From assembly GCF_051020975.1 (NCBI RefSeq), contig NW_027478162.1, positions 1,920,501 through 1,984,500 of the forward strand: 64,000 nucleotides of DNA. Direction: 5' to 3'. Shown piece after piece: positions 51,574 through 63,500 of this stretch. Each line of letters opens with the position of its first letter. Positions within the stretch are counted from its first letter, which is position 1. This DNA is from Osmia lignaria lignaria (Eukaryota; Arthropoda; Insecta; Hymenoptera; Megachilidae). Position numbers and translations under genes: made by a program. Below the pieces are notes generated by a model, which was not told the DNA's origin, ran no database searches, and saw nothing but the letters and a program-made list of their open reading frames with translations.

Positions 51574-53503
51574 TTGCAGATATATCTCAAGGGAAGGGGC
51601 CTGACGGACATATTTCGAGATATTTCTTCTTCTTGTTGTTCTTCTTCTGCACAGCTAAACTGGAAGTGGCATTTCCAGCTCGCAATAGTGCAGAGTTATC
51701 TGAAAGAAAGGGGCCACGGTGTTTCTGTATCTCTATTATGTTGGTGCGGCTTCGGAACTTTCAAATATCTCGATATATCTCGAAAACTACGCTTCTGATC
51801 AAAAAATATCATAGAACATAACTTGTAGGAAACATAATTCTCTACAAAAAAGGTCTCTTAGCATTTTGCCATAGCTCGCTTCGTTTCCGAGATATTTGCA
51901 GATATATCTCAAGGGAAGGGGCCTGACGGACATATTTCGAGATATTTCTTCTTCTTGTCGTTCTTCTTCTGCACAGCTAAACTGGAAGTGGCATTTCCAG
52001 CTCGCAATAGTGCAGAGTTATCTGAAAGAAAGGGGCCACGGTGTTCCTGTATCTCTATTATGTTGGTGCGGCTTCGGAACTTTTAAATATCTTGATATAT
52101 CTCGAGAACTACGCATCTGATCAAAAAATATCATAGAACATAAAAAGTAGGAAACTTAATTCTCTACAAATAAGGTCTCTTAACATTTTGCCATAGCTCG
52201 CTTCGTTTCCGAGATATTTGCAGATTTATCTCAAGGGAAGGGGCCTGACGGACATATTTCGAGATATTTCTTCTTCTTGTTGTTCTTCTTCTGCACAGCT
52301 AAGCTGGAAGTGGCATTTACAGCTCGCAATAGTGCAGAGTTATCTCAAAGAAAGGGGCCACGGTGTTTCTGTATCTCTATTATGTTGGTGCGGCTTCGGA
52401 ACTTTTAAATATCTTGATATATCTCGAGAACTACGCATCTGATCAAAAAATATCATAGAACATAAAAAGTAGGACACTTAATTCTCTACAAATAAGGTCT
52501 CTTAACATTTTGCCATAGCTCTCTTGGTTTCCGAGATATTTGCAGATTTATCTCAAGGGAAGGGGCCTGGCGGACATATTTCGAGATATTTCTTCTTCTT
52601 GTTGTTCTTCTTCTGCACAGCTAAGCTGGAAGTGGCATTTACAGCTCGCAATAGTGCAGAGTTATCTCAAAGAAAGGGGCCACGGTGTTTCTGTATCTCT
52701 ATTATGTTGGTGCGGCTTCGGAACTTTTAAATATCTTGATATATCTCGAGAACTACGCATCTGATCAAAAAATATCATAGAACATAAAAAGTAGGAAACT
52801 TAATTCTCTACAAATAAAGTCTCTTAACATTTTGCCATAGCTCGCTTCGTTTCCGAGATATTTGCAGATTTATCTCAAGAGAAGGGGCCCACGGACATAT
52901 TTCGAGATATTTCTTCTTCTTGTTGTTCTTCTTCTGCACAGCTAAGCTGGAAGTGGCATTTGCGGCTCGCACTAGTGCAGAGTTATCTCAAAGAAAGGGG
53001 CCACGGTGTTTCTGTATCTCTATTATGTTGGTGCGGCTTCGGAACTTTTAAATATCTCGATATATCTCGAAAACTACGCTTCTGATCAAAAAATATCATA
53101 GAACATAAATTGTAGGAAACGTAATTCTCTACAAAAAAGGTCTCCTACATTTTGCCATAGCACGCTTCGTTTCCGAGATATTTGCAGATATATCTCAAGG
53201 GAAGGGGCCTGACGGACATATTTCGAGATATTTCTTCTTCTTGTTGTTCTTCTTCTGCACAGCTAAGCTGGAAGTGGCATTTACAGCTTGCAATAGTGCA
53301 GAGTTATCTCAAAGAAAGGAGCCACGGTGTTTCTGTATCTCTATTATGTTGGTGCGGCTTCGGAACTTTTAAATATCTCGATATATCTCGAAAACTACGC
53401 TTCTGATCAAAAAATATCATAGAACATAAATTGTAGGAAACATAATTCTCTACAAAAAAGGTCTCTTAACATTTTGCCATAGCTCGCTTCGTTTCCGAGA
53501 TAT
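51574..53503 (+). repeat. 6-mer module, leftmost copy (1930 bp)
   Basis: Monomers 51574, 51896, 52218, 52540, 52862 and 53182. Two bases are missing, both associated with unit 5 (GGGGCCCACGG, and GTCTCCTACATTTT at its end). The next module (53504) follows directly in tandem, which does not happen further right. AAAGTGTCTTAAC lies immediately upstream, as before 57043 and 60583. Confidence 0.9.
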
Positions 53504-56500
53504 TTGCAGATATATCTCAAGGGAAGGGGCCTGACGGACATATTTCGAGATATTTCTTCTTCTTGTTGTTCTTCTTCTGCACAGCTAAACTGGAAGTGGC
53601 ATTTCCAGCTCGCAATAGTGCAGAGTTATCTGAAAGAAAGGGGCCACGGTGTTTCTGTATCTCTATTATGTTGGTGCGGCTTCGGAACTTTCAAATATCT
53701 CGATATATCTCGAAAACTACGCTTCTGATCAAAAAATATCATAGAACATAACTTGTAGGAAACATAATTCTCTACAAAAAAGGTCTCTTAGCATTTTGCC
53801 ATAGCTCGCTTCGTTTCCGAGATATTTGCAGATATATCTCAAGGGAAGGGGCCTGACGGACATATTTCGAGATATTTCTTCTTCTTGTTGTTCTTCTTCT
53901 GCACAGCTAAACTGGAAGTGGCATTTCCAGCTCGCAATAGTGCAGAGTTATCTGAAAGAAAGGGGCCACGGTGTTCCTGTATCTCTATTATGTTGGTGCG
54001 GCTTCGGAACTTTTAAATATCTTGATATATCTCGAGAACTACGCATCTGATCAAAAAATATCATAGAACATAAAAAGTAGGAAACTTAATTCTCTACAAA
54101 TAAGGTCTCTTAACATTTTGCCATAGCTCGCTTCGTTTCCGAGATATTTGCAGATTTATCTCAAGGGAAGGGGCCTGACGGACATATTTCGAGATATTTC
54201 TTCTTCTTGTTGTTCTTCTTCTGCACAGCTAAGCTGGAAGTGGCATTTACAGCTCGCAATAGTGCAGAGTTATCTCAAAGAAAGGGGCCACGGTGTTTCT
54301 GTATCTCTATTATGTTGGTGCGGCTTCGGAACTTTTAAATATCTTGATATATCTCGAGAACTACGCATCTGATCAAAAAATATCATAGAACATAAAAAGT
54401 AGGACACTTAATTCTCTACAAATAAGGTCTCTTAACATTTTGCCATAGCTCTCTTGGTTTCCGAGATATTTGCAGATTTATCTCAAGGGAAGGGGCCTGG
54501 CGGACATATTTCGAGATATTTCTTCTTCTTGTTGTTCTTCTTCTGCACAGCTAAGCTGGAAGTGGCATTTACAGCTCGCAATAGTGCAGAGTTATCTCAA
54601 AGAAAGGGGCCACGGTGTTTCTGTATCTCTATTATGTTGGTGCGGCTTCGGAACTTTTAAATATCTTGATATATCTCGAGAACTACGCATCTGATCAAAA
54701 AATATCATAGAACATAAAAAGTAGGAAACTTAATTCTCTACAAATAAAGTCTCTTAACATTTTGCCATAGCTCGCTTCGTTTCCGAGATATTTGCAGATT
54801 TATCTCAAGAGAAGGGGCCCACGGACATATTTCGAGATATTTCTTCTTCTTGTTGTTCTTCTTCTGCACAGCTAAGCTGGAAGTGGCATTTGCGGCTCGC
54901 ACTAGTGCAGAGTTATCTCAAAGAAAGGGGCCACGGTGTTTCTGTATCTCTATTATGTTGGTGCGGCTTCGGAACTTTTAAATATCTCGATATATCTCGA
55001 AAACTACGCTTCTGATCAAAAAATATCATAGAACATAAATTGTAGGAAACGTAATTCTCTACAAAAAAGGTCTCCTACATTTTGCCATAGCACGCTTCGT
55101 TTCCGAGATATTTGCAGATATATCTCAAGGGAAGGGGCCTGACGGACATATTTCGAGATATTTCTTCTTCTTGTTGTTCTTCTTCTGCACAGCTAAGCTG
55201 GAAGTGGCATTTACAGCTTGCAATAGTGCAGAGTTATCTCAAAGAAAGGAGCCACGGTGTTTCTGTATCTCTATTATGTTGGTGCGGCTTCGGAACTTTT
55301 AAATATCTCGATATATCTCGAAAACTACGCTTCTGATCAAAAAATATCATAGAACATAAATTGTAGGAAACATAATTCTCTACAAAAAAGGTCTCTTAAC
55401 ATTTTGCCATAGCTCGCTTCGTTTCCGAGATATTTGCAGATATATCTCAAGGGAAGGGGCCTGACGGACATATTTCGAGATATTTCTTCTTCTTGTTGCT
55501 CTTCTTCTGCACAGCTAAACTGGAAGTGGCATTTCCAGCTCGCAATAGTGCAGAGTTATCTGAAAGAAAGGGGCCACGGTGTTTCTGTATCTCTATTATG
55601 TTGGTGCGGCTTCGGAACTTTTAAATATCTTGATATATCTCGAGAACTGCGCATCTGATCAAAAAATATCATAGAACATAACTTGTAGGAAACATAATTC
55701 TCTACAAAAAAGGTCTCTTAGCATTTTGCCATAGCTCTCTTCGTTTCCGAGATATTTGCAGATATATCTCAAGGGAAGGGGCCTGACGGACATATTTCGA
55801 GATATTTCTTCTTCTTGTTGTTCTTCTTCTGCACAGCTAAACTGGAAGTGGCATTTCCAGCTCGCAATAGTGCGAAGTTATCTGAAAGAAAGGGGCCACG
55901 GTGTTCCTGTATCTCTATTATGTTGGTGCGGCTTCGGAACTTTTAAATATCTTGATATATCTCGAGAACTACGCATCTGATCAAAAAATATCATAGAACA
56001 TAAAAAGTAGGAAACTTAATTCTCTACAAATAAGGTCTCTTAACATTTTGCCATAGCTCGCTTCGTTTCCGAGATATTTGCAGATTTATCTCAAGGGAAG
56101 GGGCCTGACGGACATATTTCGAGATATTTCTTCTTCTTGTTGTTCTTCTTCTGCACAGCTAAGCTGGAAGTGGCATTTACAGCTCGCAATAGTGCAGAGT
56201 TATCTCAAAGAAAGGGGCCACGGTGTTTCTGTATCTCTATTATGTTGGTGCGGCTTCGGAACTTTTAAATATCTTGATATATCTCGAGAACTACGCATCT
56301 GATCAAAAAATATCATAGAACATAAAAAGTAGGACACTTAATTCTCTACAAATAAAGTCTCTTAACATTTTGCCATAGCTCGCTTCGTTTCCGAGATATT
56401 TGCAGATTTATCTCAAGAGAAGGGGCCCACGGACATATTTCGAGATATTTCTTCTTCTTGTTGTTCTTCTTCTGCACAGCTAAGCTGGAAGTGGCATTTG

Positions 56501-57042
56501 CGGCTCGCACTAGTGCAGAGTTATATCAAAGAAAGGGGCCACGGTGTTTCTGTATCTCTATTATGCTGGTGCGGCTTCGGAACTTTTAAATATCTCGATA
56601 TATCTCGAAAACTACGCTTCTGATCAAAAAATATCATAGAACATAAATTGTAGGAAACGTAATTCTCTACAAAAAAGGTCTCTTAGCATTTTGCCATAGC
56701 TCGCTTCGTTTCCGAGATATTTGCAGATATATCTCAAGGGAAGGGGCCTAACGGACATATTTCGAGATATTTCTTCTTCTTGTTGTTCTTCTTCTGCACA
56801 GCTAAACTGAAAGTGGCATTTCCAGCTCGCAATAGTGCAGAGTTATCTGAAAGAAAGGGGCCACGGTGTTCCTGTATCTCTATTATGTTGGTGCGGCTTC
56901 GGAACTTTTAAATATCTTGATATATCTCGAGAACTACGCATCTGATCAAAAAATATCATAGAACATAAAAAGTAGGAAACTTAATTCTCTACAAATAAAG
57001 TGTCTTAACATTTTGCCATAGCTCGCTTCGTTTCCGAGATAT
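53504..57042 (+). repeat. 11-mer HOR, copy A (3539 bp)
   Basis: The six-monomer module (53504-55433) is followed by five units: 55434 (GAACTGCGCATC), 55756 (GTGCGAAG with GTGTTCCTG), 56078, 56400 (GGGGCCCACGG with TTATATCAAAG and TATGCTGG) and 56721 (AACTGAAAG, CCTAACGG). Net loss is three bases. It differs from its neighbours by one-monomer gains and losses. Confidence 0.88.
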
Positions 57043-60000
57043 TTGCAGATATATCTCAAGGGAAGGGGCCTGACGGACATATTTCGAGATATTTCTTCTT
57101 CTTGTTGTTCTTCTTCTGCACAGCTAAACTGGAAGTGGCATTTCCAGCTCGCAATAGTGCAGAGTTATCTGAAAGAAAGGGGCCACGGTGTTTCTGTATC
57201 TCTATTATGTTGGTGCGGCTTCGGAACTTTCAAATATCTCGATATATCTCGAAAACTACGCTTCTGATCAAAAAATATCATAGAACATAACTTGTAGGAA
57301 ACATAATTCTCTACAAAAAAGGTCTCTTAGCATTTTGCCATAGCTCGCTTCGTTTCCGAGATATTTGCAGATATATCTCAAGGGAAGGGGCCTGACGGAC
57401 ATATTTCGAGATATTTCTTCTTCTTGTTGTTCTTCTTCTGCACAGCTAAACTGGAAGTGGCATTTCCAGCTCGCAATAGTGCAGAGTTATCTGAAAGAAA
57501 GGGGCCACGGTGTTCCTGTATCTCTATTATGTTGGTGCGGCTTCGGAACTTTTAAATATCTTGATATATCTCGAGAACTACGCATCTGATCAAAAAATAT
57601 CATAGAACATAAAAAGTAGGAAACTTAATTCTCTACAAATAAGGTCTCTTAACATTTTGCCATAGCTCGCTTCGTTTCCGAGATATTTGCAGATTTATCT
57701 CAAGGGAAGGGGCCTGACGGACATATTTCGAGATATTTCTTCTTCTTGTTGTTCTTCTTCTGCACAGCTAAGCTGGAAGTGGCATTTACAGCTCGCAATA
57801 GTGCAGAGTTATCTCAAAGAAAGGGGCCACGGTGTTTCTGTATCTCTATTATGTTGGTGCGGCTTCGGAACTTTTAAATATCTTGATATATCTCGAGAAC
57901 TACGCATCTGATCAAAAAATATCATAGAACATAAAAAGTAGGACACTTAATTCTCTACAAATAAGGTCTCTTAACATTTTGCCATAGCTCTCTTGGTTTC
58001 CGAGATATTTGCAGATTTATCTCAAGGGAAGGGGCCTGGCGGACATATTTCGAGATATTTCTTCTTCTTGTTGTTCTTCTTCTGCACAGCTAAGCTGGAA
58101 GTGGCATTTACAGCTCGCAATAGTGCAGAGTTATCTCAAAGAAAGGGGCCACGGTGTTTCTGTATCTCTATTATGTTGGTGCGGCTTCGGAACTTTTAAA
58201 TATCTTGATATATCTCGAGAACTACGCATCTGATCAAAAAATATCATAGAACATAAAAAGTAGGAAACTTAATTCTCTACAAATAAAGTCTCTTAACATT
58301 TTGCCATAGCTCGCTTCGTTTCCGAGATATTTGCAGATTTATCTCAAGAGAAGGGGCCCACGGACATATTTCGAGATATTTCTTCTTCTTGTTGTTCTTC
58401 TTCTGCACAGCTAAGCTGGAAGTGGCATTTGCGGCTCGCACTAGTGCAGAGTTATCTCAAAGAAAGGGGCCACGGTGTTTCTGTATCTCTATTATGTTGG
58501 TGCGGCTTCGGAACTTTTAAATATCTCGATATATCTCGAAAACTACGCTTCTGATCAAAAAATATCATAGAACATAAATTGTAGGAAACGTAATTCTCTA
58601 CAAAAAAGGTCTCCTACATTTTGCCATAGCACGCTTCGTTTCCGAGATATTTGCAGATATATCTCAAGGGAAGGGGCCTGACGGACATATTTCGAGATAT
58701 TTCTTCTTCTTGTTGTTCTTCTTCTGCACAGCTAAGCTGGAAGTGGCATTTACAGCTTGCAATAGTGCAGAGTTATCTCAAAGAAAGGAGCCACGGTGTT
58801 TCTGTATCTCTATTATGTTGGTGCGGCTTCGGAACTTTTAAATATCTCGATATATCTCGAAAACTACGCTTCTGATCAAAAAATATCATAGAACATAAAT
58901 TGTAGGAAACATAATTCTCTACAAAAAAGGTCTCTTAACATTTTGCCATAGCTCGCTTCGTTTCCGAGATATTTGCAGATATATCTCAAGGGAAGGGGCC
59001 TGACGGACATATTTCGAGATATTTCTTCTTCTTGTTGTTCTTCTTCTGCACAGCTAAACTGGAAGTGGCATTTCCAGCTCGCAATAGTGCGAAGTTATCT
59101 GAAAGAAAGGGGCCACGGTGTTCCTGTATCTCTATTATGTTGGTGCGGCTTCGGAACTTTTAAATATCTTGATATATCTCGAGAACTACGCATCTGATCA
59201 AAAAATATCATAGAACATAAAAAGTAGGAAACTTAATTCTCTACAAATAAGGTCTCTTAACATTTTGCCATAGCTCGCTTCGTTTCCGAGATATTTGCAG
59301 ATTTATCTCAAGGGAAGGGGCCTGACGGACATATTTCGAGATATTTCTTCTTCTTGTTGTTCTTCTTCTGCACAGCTAAGCTGGAAGTGGCATTTACAGC
59401 TCGCAATAGTGCAGAGTTATCTCAAAGAAAGGGGCCACGGTGTTTCTGTATCTCTATTATGTTGGTGCGGCTTCGGAACTTTTAAATATCTTGATATATC
59501 TCGAGAACTACGCATCTGATCAAAAAATATCATAGAACATAAAAAGTAGGACACTTAATTCTCTACAAATAAGGTCTCTTAACATTTTGCCATAGCTCTC
59601 TTGGTTTCCGAGATATTTGCAGATGTATCTCAAGGGAAGGGGCCTGGCGGACATATTTCGAGATATTTCTTCTTCTTGTTGTTCTTCTTCTGCACAGCTA
59701 AGCTGGAAGTGGCATTTGCGGCTCGCACTAGTGCAGAGTTATATCAAAGAAAGGGGCCACGGTGTTTCTGTATCTCTATTATGCTGGTGCGGCTTCGGAA
59801 CTTTTAAATATCTCGATATATCTCGAAAACTACGCTTCTGATCAAAAAATATCATAGAACATAAATTGTAGGAAACGTAATTCTCTACAAAAAAGGTCTC
59901 TTAGCATTTTGCCATAGCTCGCTTCGTTTCCGAGATATTTGCAGATATATCTCAAGGGAAGGGGCCTGACGGACATATTTCGAGATATTTCTTCTTCTTG

Positions 60001-60582
60001 TTGTTCTTCTTCTGCACAGCTAAGCTGGAAGTGGCATTTACAGCTTGCAATAGTGCAGAGTTATCTCAAAGAAAGGGGCCACGGTGTTTCTGTATCTCTA
60101 TTATGTTGGTGCGGCTTCGGAACTTTTAAATATCTCGATATATCTCGAAAACTACGCTTCTGATCAAAAAATATCATAGAACATAAATTGTAGGAAACAT
60201 AATTCTCTACAAAAAAGGTCTCTTAGCATTTTGCCATAGCTCGCTTCGTTTCCGAGATATTTGCAGATATATCTCAAGGGAAGGGGCCTAACGGACATAT
60301 TTCGAGATATTTCTTCTTCTTGTTGTTCTTCTTCTGCACAGCTAAACTGAAAGTGGCATTTCCAGCTCGCAATAGTGCAGAGTTATCTGAAAGAAAGGGG
60401 CCACGGTGTTCCTGTATCTCTATTATGTTGGTGCGGCTTCGGAACTTTTAAATATCTTGATATATCTCGAGAACTACGCATCTGATCAAAAAATATCATA
60501 GAACATAAAAAGTAGGAAACTTAATTCTCTACAAATAAAGTGTCTTAACATTTTGCCATAGCTCGCTTCGTTTCCGAGATAT
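57043..60582 (+). repeat. 11-mer HOR, copy B (3540 bp)
   Basis: The six-monomer module (57043-58972) is followed by 58973 (GTGCGAAG with GTGTTCCTG), 59295, 59617 (a fusion of two types), 59939 (CAGCTTGCAAT) and 60261 (AACTGAAAG, CCTAACGG). The first six and last units match copy A; the GAACTGCGCATC unit of copies A and C is absent. Confidence 0.88.
59617..59938 (+). repeat. Fusion monomer from a one-unit deletion
   Basis: The first part has CAGATGTATC and CCTGGCGG, as in 63480. The rest has GCGGCTCGCACTAGTG, TTATATCAAAG, TATGCTGG and GTAGGAAACGTAATTC, as in 56400 (and, as far as the window shows it, 63802). In copy C these two types are neighbours, so this unit looks like copy C with 322 bp removed. 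The switch lies between 59648 and 59718. Confidence 0.85.
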
Positions 60583-63500
60583 TTGCAGATATATCTCAAG
60601 GGAAGGGGCCTGACGGACATATTTCGAGATATTTCTTCTTCTTGTTGTTCTTCTTCTGCACAGCTAAACTGGAAGTGGCATTTCCAGCTCGCAATAGTGC
60701 AGAGTTATCTGAAAGAAAGGGGCCACGGTGTTTCTGTATCTCTATTATGTTGGTGCGGCTTCGGAACTTTCAAATATCTCGATATATCTCGAAAACTACG
60801 CTTCTGATCAAAAAATATCATAGAACATAACTTGTAGGAAACATAATTCTCTACAAAAAAGGTCTCTTAGCATTTTGCCATAGCTCGCTTCGTTTCCGAG
60901 ATATTTGCAGATATATCTCAAGGGAAGGGGCCTGACGGACATATTTCGAGATATTTCTTCTTCTTGTTGTTCTTCTTCTGCACAGCTAAACTGGAAGTGG
61001 CATTTCCAGCTCGCAATAGTGCAGAGTTATCTGAAAGAAAGGGGCCACGGTGTTCCTGTATCTCTATTATGTTGGTGCGGCTTCGGAACTTTTAAATATC
61101 TTGATATATCTCGAGAACTACGCATCTGATCAAAAAATATCATAGAACATAAAAAGTAGGAAACTTAATTCTCTACAAATAAGGTCTCTTAACATTTTGC
61201 CATAGCTCGCTTCGTTTCCGAGATATTTGCAGATTTATCTCAAGGGAAGGGGCCTGACGGACATATTTCGAGATATTTCTTCTTCTTGTTGTTCTTCTTC
61301 TGCACAGCTAAGCTGGAAGTGGCATTTACAGCTCGCAATAGTGCAGAGTTATCTCAAAGAAAGGGGCCACGGTGTTTCTGTATCTCTATTATGTTGGTGC
61401 GGCTTCGGAACTTTTAAATATCTTGATATATCTCGAGAACTACGCATCTGATCAAAAAATATCATAGAACATAAAAAGTAGGACACTTAATTCTCTACAA
61501 ATAAGGTCTCTTAACATTTTGCCATAGCTCTCTTGGTTTCCGAGATATTTGCAGATTTATCTCAAGGGAAGGGGCCTGGCGGACATATTTCGAGATATTT
61601 CTTCTTCTTGTTGTTCTTCTTCTGCACAGCTAAGCTGGAAGTGGCATTTACAGCTCGCAATAGTGCAGAGTTATCTCAAAGAAAGGGGCCACGGTGTTTC
61701 TGTATCTCTATTATGTTGGTGCGGCTTCGGAACTTTTAAATATCTTGATATATCTCGAGAACTACGCATCTGATCAAAAAATATCATAGAACATAAAAAG
61801 TAGGAAACTTAATTCTCTACAAATAAAGTCTCTTAACATTTTGCCATAGCTCGCTTCGTTTCCGAGATATTTGCAGATTTATCTCAAGAGAAGGGGCCCA
61901 CGGATATATTTCGAGATATTTCTTCTTCTTGTTGTTCTTCTTCTGCACAGCTAAGCTGGAAGTGGCATTTGCGGCTCGCACTAGTGCAGAGTTATCTCAA
62001 AGAAAGGGGCCACGGTGTTTCTGTATCTCTATTATGTTGGTGCGGCTTCGGAACTTTTAAATATCTCGATATATCTCGAAAACTACGCTTCTGATCAAAA
62101 AATATCATAGAACATAAATTGTAGGAAACATAATTCTCTACAAAAAAGGTCTCTTAACATTTTGCCATAGCTCGCTTCGTTTCCGAGATATTTGCAGATA
62201 TATCTCAAGGGAAGGGGCCTGACGGACATATTTCGAGATATTTCTTCTTCTTGTTGTTCTTCTTCTGCACAGCTAAACTGGAAGTGGCATTTCCAGCTCG
62301 CAATAGTGCAGAGTTATCTGAAAGAAAGGGGCCACGGTGTTTCTGTATCTCTATTATGTTGGTGCGGCTTCGGAACTTTTAAATATCTTGATATATCTCG
62401 AGAACTGCGCATCTGATCAAAAAATATCATAGAACATAACTTGTAGGAAACATAATTCTCTACAAAAAAGGTCTCTTAGCATTTTGCCATAGCTCTCTTC
62501 GTTTCCGAGATATTTGCAGATATATCTCAAGGGAAGGGGCCTGACGGACATATTTCGAGATATTTCTTCTTCTTGTTGTTCTTCTTCTGCACAGCTAAAC
62601 TGGAAGTGGCATTTCCAGCTCGCAATAGTGCAGAGTTATCTGAAAGAAAGGGGCCACGGTGTTTCTGTATCTCTATTATGTTGGTGCGGCTTCGGAACTT
62701 TTAAATATCTTGATATATCTCGAGAACTGCGCATCTGATCAAAAAATATCATAGAACATAACTTGTAGGAAACATAATTCTCTACAAAAAAGGTCTCTTA
62801 GCATTTTGCCATAGCTCTCTTCGTTTCCGAGATATTTGCAGATATATCTCAAGGGAAGGGGCCTGACGGACATATTTCGAGATATTTCTTCTTCTTGTTG
62901 TTCTTCTTCTGCACAGCTAAACTGGAAGTGGCATTTCCAGCTCGCAATAGTGCAGAGTTATCTGAAAGAAAGGGGCCACGGTGTTCCTGTATCTCTATTA
63001 TGTTGGTGCGGCTTCGGAACTTTTAAATATCTTGATATATCTCGAGAACTACGCATCTGATCAAAAAATATCATAGAACATAAAAAGTAGGAAACTTAAT
63101 TCTCTACAAATAAGGTCTCTTAACATTTTGCCATAGCTCGCTTCGTTTCCGAGATATTTGCAGATTTATCTCAAGGGAAGGGGCCTGACGGACATATTTC
63201 GAGATATTTCTTCTTCTTGTTGTTCTTCTTCTGCACAGCTAAGCTGGAAGTGGCATTTACAGCTCGCAATAGTGCAGAGTTATCTCAAAGAAAGGGGCCA
63301 CGGTGTTTCTGTATCTCTATTATGTTGGTGCGGCTTCGGAACTTTTAAATATCTTGATATATCTCGAGAACTACGCATCTGATCAAAAAATATCATAGAA
63401 CATAAAAAGTAGGACACTTAATTCTCTACAAATAAGGTCTCTTAACATTTTGCCATAGCTCTCTTGGTTTCCGAGATATTTGCAGATGTATCTCAAGGGA

